From contig JAHLJZ010000041.1 in the NCBI GenBank assembly GCA_025602915.1, positions 62,001 through 126,000 on the forward strand: a DNA stretch of 64,000 nucleotides. Direction: 5' to 3'. This document shows positions 60,796-64,000 of this stretch, piece by piece. The notes beneath the pieces were generated by a model. That model was not told the DNA's origin and did not search any database. It worked only from the letters and a program-made list of their open reading frames with translations. How positions within the stretch are numbered: the first letter of the stretch is position 1; every line of letters begins with the position of its first letter. The position numbers and the translations under genes are program-made. The DNA comes from Paraphysoderma sedebokerense. Taxonomy: Eukaryota > Blastocladiomycota > Physodermatomycetes > Physodermatales > Physodermataceae.

Positions 60796-61414
60796 TGATC
60801 GCTTTGTGTGAATACGGGCAATCTCATCAGAAGCAGACGATAAGGTTACCATGGTGCTGATATTGACAGAATGAAGAGAGTTAGCCATCAACGGGGTCTG
60901 GAGATGTAAAAGGTTGAAACAAGATTGAGTTTGGCAGATTTGTCTATGGCCATAAAAGAGAAAAGGTCTGCCGTAGTTGAAGACAGTAACTACAATTGAA
61001 CTTATTGACCGTTTAGTCTTCTGTACAATAGAAGTAATTTATATTTGTTAATATGATTGATAATTTTTTCATCCCTAATTCTTGCGTTCCTGAGTTGCTT
61101 TTTCAGATCAATGCTCTAAAACCTGGGGACAATTGAGAAACAAATCCGAATTTGGAAAGAACTGAATTTATTGTCATGTCGAATTCAAAAATGGTAACCA
61201 ATACTCATTGAGTTATGAGAAAAATTGGACTAGAGATTATACCACACTACTGAGAATTACATTATATGAGGTTTATTTAAAGGAAACTAATGCGCCACTC
61301 AACACATCCTCGAAGGAATTCATTTTCGGTGTCCTCCTTATTTGTGACCTCACATGACAGATTGTCAAGATATTTAGAAACATATATTCCTACAATCCAC
61401 GAATTAATGATTTT
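60796..61414. other. Convergent 3' spacer between PPP4R1-like gene and GPCR gene
   Basis: About 620 AT-rich bases lie between two gene ends that face each other. I see no gene, repeat or RNA structure. Confidence 0.5.
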
Positions 61415-63392
61415 TTATTTTCGTTTCATACTGTGGTTTCGATTTCCCGCAGCAGGTCCGTTTAATGTGATTGTTCTGGGTGGAATTTGTGCGTTTGAGG
61501 GCTGGTCAAATGTAGGAATATCATCTAACTCTTTGTACATTGAAAGTAAATCAGATGATAACGAGGAAATTGTGCCCGTTGAATTTGATAATCGTGTACG
61601 TTGAGACACAGGGGGTGATGAAATTGATGTGTAAGATGAAGTAGAGTTCAAGTTGTTTGGATGGTTTAGTCGCTGTGGTGATGAAGTTAAGGATAAATTG
61701 GATGATGAAGAATTACGAGATGTAAGAGATGATTGTCGTGGGGTGATGCTGGGAGTGTTGGTATGAGATGAGTGGTTGTGGGGTTGAGGTTGATGGTGAA
61801 ATGACGGTTGTGATGGCCGTTGAAGGGTAGGCGTGGGTGATAATCGTTGAATTTCTTGCTCGGTTTCACGGATTAAGGCACTAATACGACGAAGTTCAGA
61901 TTCACGATCTTGAATTGAGTTCTCCATTTGTATCGTTGTAGTAGGCAACTGTCTTGATTGAGATTCATGCAGATTCTCACCAGCAAAAAGAGGAAAATAT
62001 CCATCTGGGCTATGAGAATGGCCGGCGGACCGAGATGAAAAGACAGAACTGACTAAGGGTGATGTGGTGGACGGAGCTTCGTACAGTGGGTTATGTGTAA
62101 AGTAGATAGACGGAATTCGCTCCGACTGCATCGTATTGCGTTTCGTATAAGCTGATATAATGCTATCACGATCACCTGGCTCGTCCATTGAAGAGACTAT
62201 CTTAATCGGAGATTGCAACGTCGATGTTGTTTTGCCACTATTACTAGTTCTATTAGTATGCACACTTGCACGGTCACCGCCCATCTTGTAGTTATAATTG
62301 TTCGCTAGACCAGCGGAACCTAATCCGGAAGCGAATTTCTTGAGGAAGGCCTCTCGATTGAAAATGGAATTATAGATAGGTCGGAACATAATAGCCCAGT
62401 AAGCAAAGATTGCAATAAATAGTGACTAAATGGTTCAAAATTAGTGACTGTTAGACCAAACTTAAATGGTGAATATGATTGATGCATTGGTACTTACGCT
62501 TCCACATATTAAGAATTTTCCCCACAACTCAAGTCTGAAATTGGTATTCGATAGTATGCCTTGTAGTATGGCAACAAAAGAGCCGGTGAAGAAGACAAGT
62601 CTGACCTCTTTAAATTCATTGAACGGTTTGAGTGGCAAATTTCGAAGAAGAACGACGAAAACCTACAATAGCCGATACACAAAAAGGCGACATTAGAATT
62701 ACGATATTTACCGATGTCTATCATTCAGCCAACGTACCAAGGTAATCAAAAATCCTGCAATCGCTAAAGCAAACTCCGTGTATTTGAATACTGAAGTGAA
62801 GTAACATTCCTCAATGTGCGGAACAAATAGTACACTGTCTGAGTCTGGGAGTAGCTGTATTGTGATTACCACTACCGTGCTGGGCAACATAAAAATAATG
62901 ATGGGAAGGTAATAAGACCATCCAGAAAGCAATTTTTGTTGGACTACCAAGCGATGTAAATTCCACATTCGATACCAAATTGTCAACACAAAAAAGTGAA
63001 CTCCGAAATGAATTTGGACCCAAGCTTCAGAACGCAAAATTGAGGCGATTAGTTTATTGACTAAAAAATAAGAAAGTAGATTGTCCGATGGGTGAATACT
63101 TACCGAGCCATATCTTACAGTATCTCAAGATTCCATCGTATCCTAGCACGCCGTTTGCCACTAAACTTCCTATGAACCAGCATACTCCAGACAGCCATAA
63201 TACTACAATACTACCAATTTGTTTGCTCTTAATAGGGGTATAATTACGGTTAAGTACGATGTATACAACAGAGATGAGGGTGAGGCCGAACAGAGCAATT
63301 CCGACATAGACTAAAATTGTTAGGAGGGGCGAGTGGCCAAAGCGATGGTTATTGTCTGAAGGAAGGAAATAACCGTCGGACGGTGCGGACAT
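61415..63392 (-). CDS. Seven-helix G-protein-coupled-receptor-like protein with long Ser-rich tail
   Basis: Four exons (63392-63104, 63060-62738, 62662-62498, 62425-61415) join in phase to 595 residues. Seven hydrophobic helices are visible: LLTILVYVGIALFGLTLISV; IGSIVVLWLSGVCWFIG; VHFFVLTIWYRMWNL; LPIIIFMLPSTVVVITIQLL; FALAIAGFLITLVFVVLL; LVFFTGSFVAILQGILS; ICGSSLFIAIFAYWAIMF. The loop after helix 5 carries FNEFKE, a motif I associate with fungal 7TM-RGS receptors (FNEYRE), but no RGS domain follows. Instead there is a roughly 300-residue cytosolic tail rich in Ser/Pro/His, with a short coiled coil (ESELRRISALIRETEQEIQR). Likely a plasma-membrane receptor; the ligand is unknown. The start is the first in-frame ATG; the open frame upstream looks like a signal peptide (LSSLFWATLVPLPS) but has no ATG, so a 5' exon may be missing. 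Confidence 0.8.
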
Positions 63393-64000
63393 TGCTGCTC
63401 TTTGCGTATTTAAAAACAGAGCATATTCTTGAACAAAGTCAGGGTCAGGGGTCAAGGCCGGTTGAGATTGAGATGGGAGGGGGACGAGAGTTGCCCAAAA
63501 AAGCGACGACAGCGATTGAGATGCAACGGGGATTAGAAATAAATTGGTGAGCAGGCCTGAATGGGGCTCTGAGAGGGGATTGCATCAGTTTCAAATCCAT
63601 GGATAAGAGGATTGTTCTCCTTGTCCTCTCGGAAAAACGATGGAGCCATACGAGGGCATTCAAAGCACTGACGCGAAGGCGCCTGTTGTGACGCGTCTCA
63701 CGAGGCGCGTTTCAAATCCCGCTGCAGATCCTTCGCAGATCCCTCGGCGTCTCGGCTGGCTGTCTGGCTGGTTCCCTCCCTATCCCTGCGGCGCCCCGTC
63801 ATTCCACTTGCACCGATGGCAATTTCGGCTTGGCCTGACGGAATCTTGCATACAGTGTGCTCAGCTATTTCGTATTTGTATTCAATCTCATTATGGTACA
63901 CATATGGTATATACGTATTTACATTATTCTGAAATGTTGTTGGATATCAAATATGTTTGCCAAATTATTCTCACGCGTGTTTTTTTTACAAGTATCTATA
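63393..64000. other. Upstream region of the GPCR gene with a GC-rich palindromic patch
   Basis: The stretch 63393-63560 may include a signal-peptide-coding 5' exon of the GPCR gene. At about 63670-63705 a GC-rich imperfect palindrome has GCGCCT and AGGCGC arms around a TGACGCGTCTCA centre. The ACGCGT in it matches the core of the fungal MCB cell-cycle element. Further right the sequence becomes AT-rich and holds nothing I can assign. Confidence 0.45.

Noticed and set aside
63660-63740. tRNA-like GTTTCAAATCCCGC segment
   Set aside because: It resembles a T-arm, but no matching A box, acceptor stem or anticodon arm could be found around it.
1-64000. CRISPR arrays, rRNA genes, transposons or viral remnants
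   Set aside because: I saw no regular spacer repeats, rRNA-like sequence, transposase or reverse-transcriptase motifs, long terminal repeats or terminal inverted repeats.

Overview
The window is eukaryotic nuclear DNA, most likely from an early-diverging, perhaps zoosporic, fungus. The reasons are many short GT-AG introns of about 50-90 nt, compact gene spacing, a fungal-style TUP1 corepressor (N-terminal tetramerisation helix plus seven WD40 repeats), a three-exon DPM3, a PP4 regulatory subunit, and a 7TM receptor with an FNEFKE motif like that of fungal 7TM-RGS receptors. The secreted trehalase is of the animal-like GH37 type, which also fits a basal opisthokont. The exact lineage cannot be fixed from the sequence alone.

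Layout: two paralogous giant receptor genes lie on the minus strand at the left (A, 1-3896, running off the window; B, 4780-11394). Next comes about 16 kb of ordinary single genes: an F-box protein (12571-14643, minus), an orphan (15729-16703, plus), a short 7TM-like gene broken by one surplus base (17250-18096, minus), a degenerate tandem duplication (18205-18733), a four-exon orphan (19461-20782, minus), a short-chain dehydrogenase (21657-22850, plus) and TUP1 (23322-26814, plus). Three more giant receptors follow on the plus strand (C, 28018-34403; D, 35272-41987; E, 42768-49158). The right end holds a class-3 lipase (49617-51394, plus), DPM3 (51720-52385, minus), a secreted trehalase (52733-55073, minus), a mitochondrial thioredoxin (55494-56289, plus), a PPP4R1-like HEAT protein (56910-60795, plus) and a GPCR-like gene (61415-63392, minus).

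The striking content is the five-member receptor family. Each complete member reads: signal peptide, SBBP-type beta-propeller, about four IPT/TIG-like domains, about four cadherin-like domains with DPP and YED motifs, a short Cys-rich EGF-like stretch, and about 8-10 membrane segments with a conserved LFDCTLE...DAD...CY motif, ending in a short divergent cytoplasmic tail. The copies differ by domain-level mosaicism (C resembles D up to about 28.99 kb and E afterwards), by intron gain or loss, and by tail sequence, yet they share a 13-nt microexon. This looks like an evolving surface-recognition or mechanosensory receptor array. The function is inference.

I see no rRNA, no convincing tRNA, no CRISPR and no recognisable transposon. 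Exon boundaries were deduced by hand from GT/AG sites, reading phase and comparison between paralogs. They are firm for the small genes and less so for some exons of the giant genes and PPP4R1.
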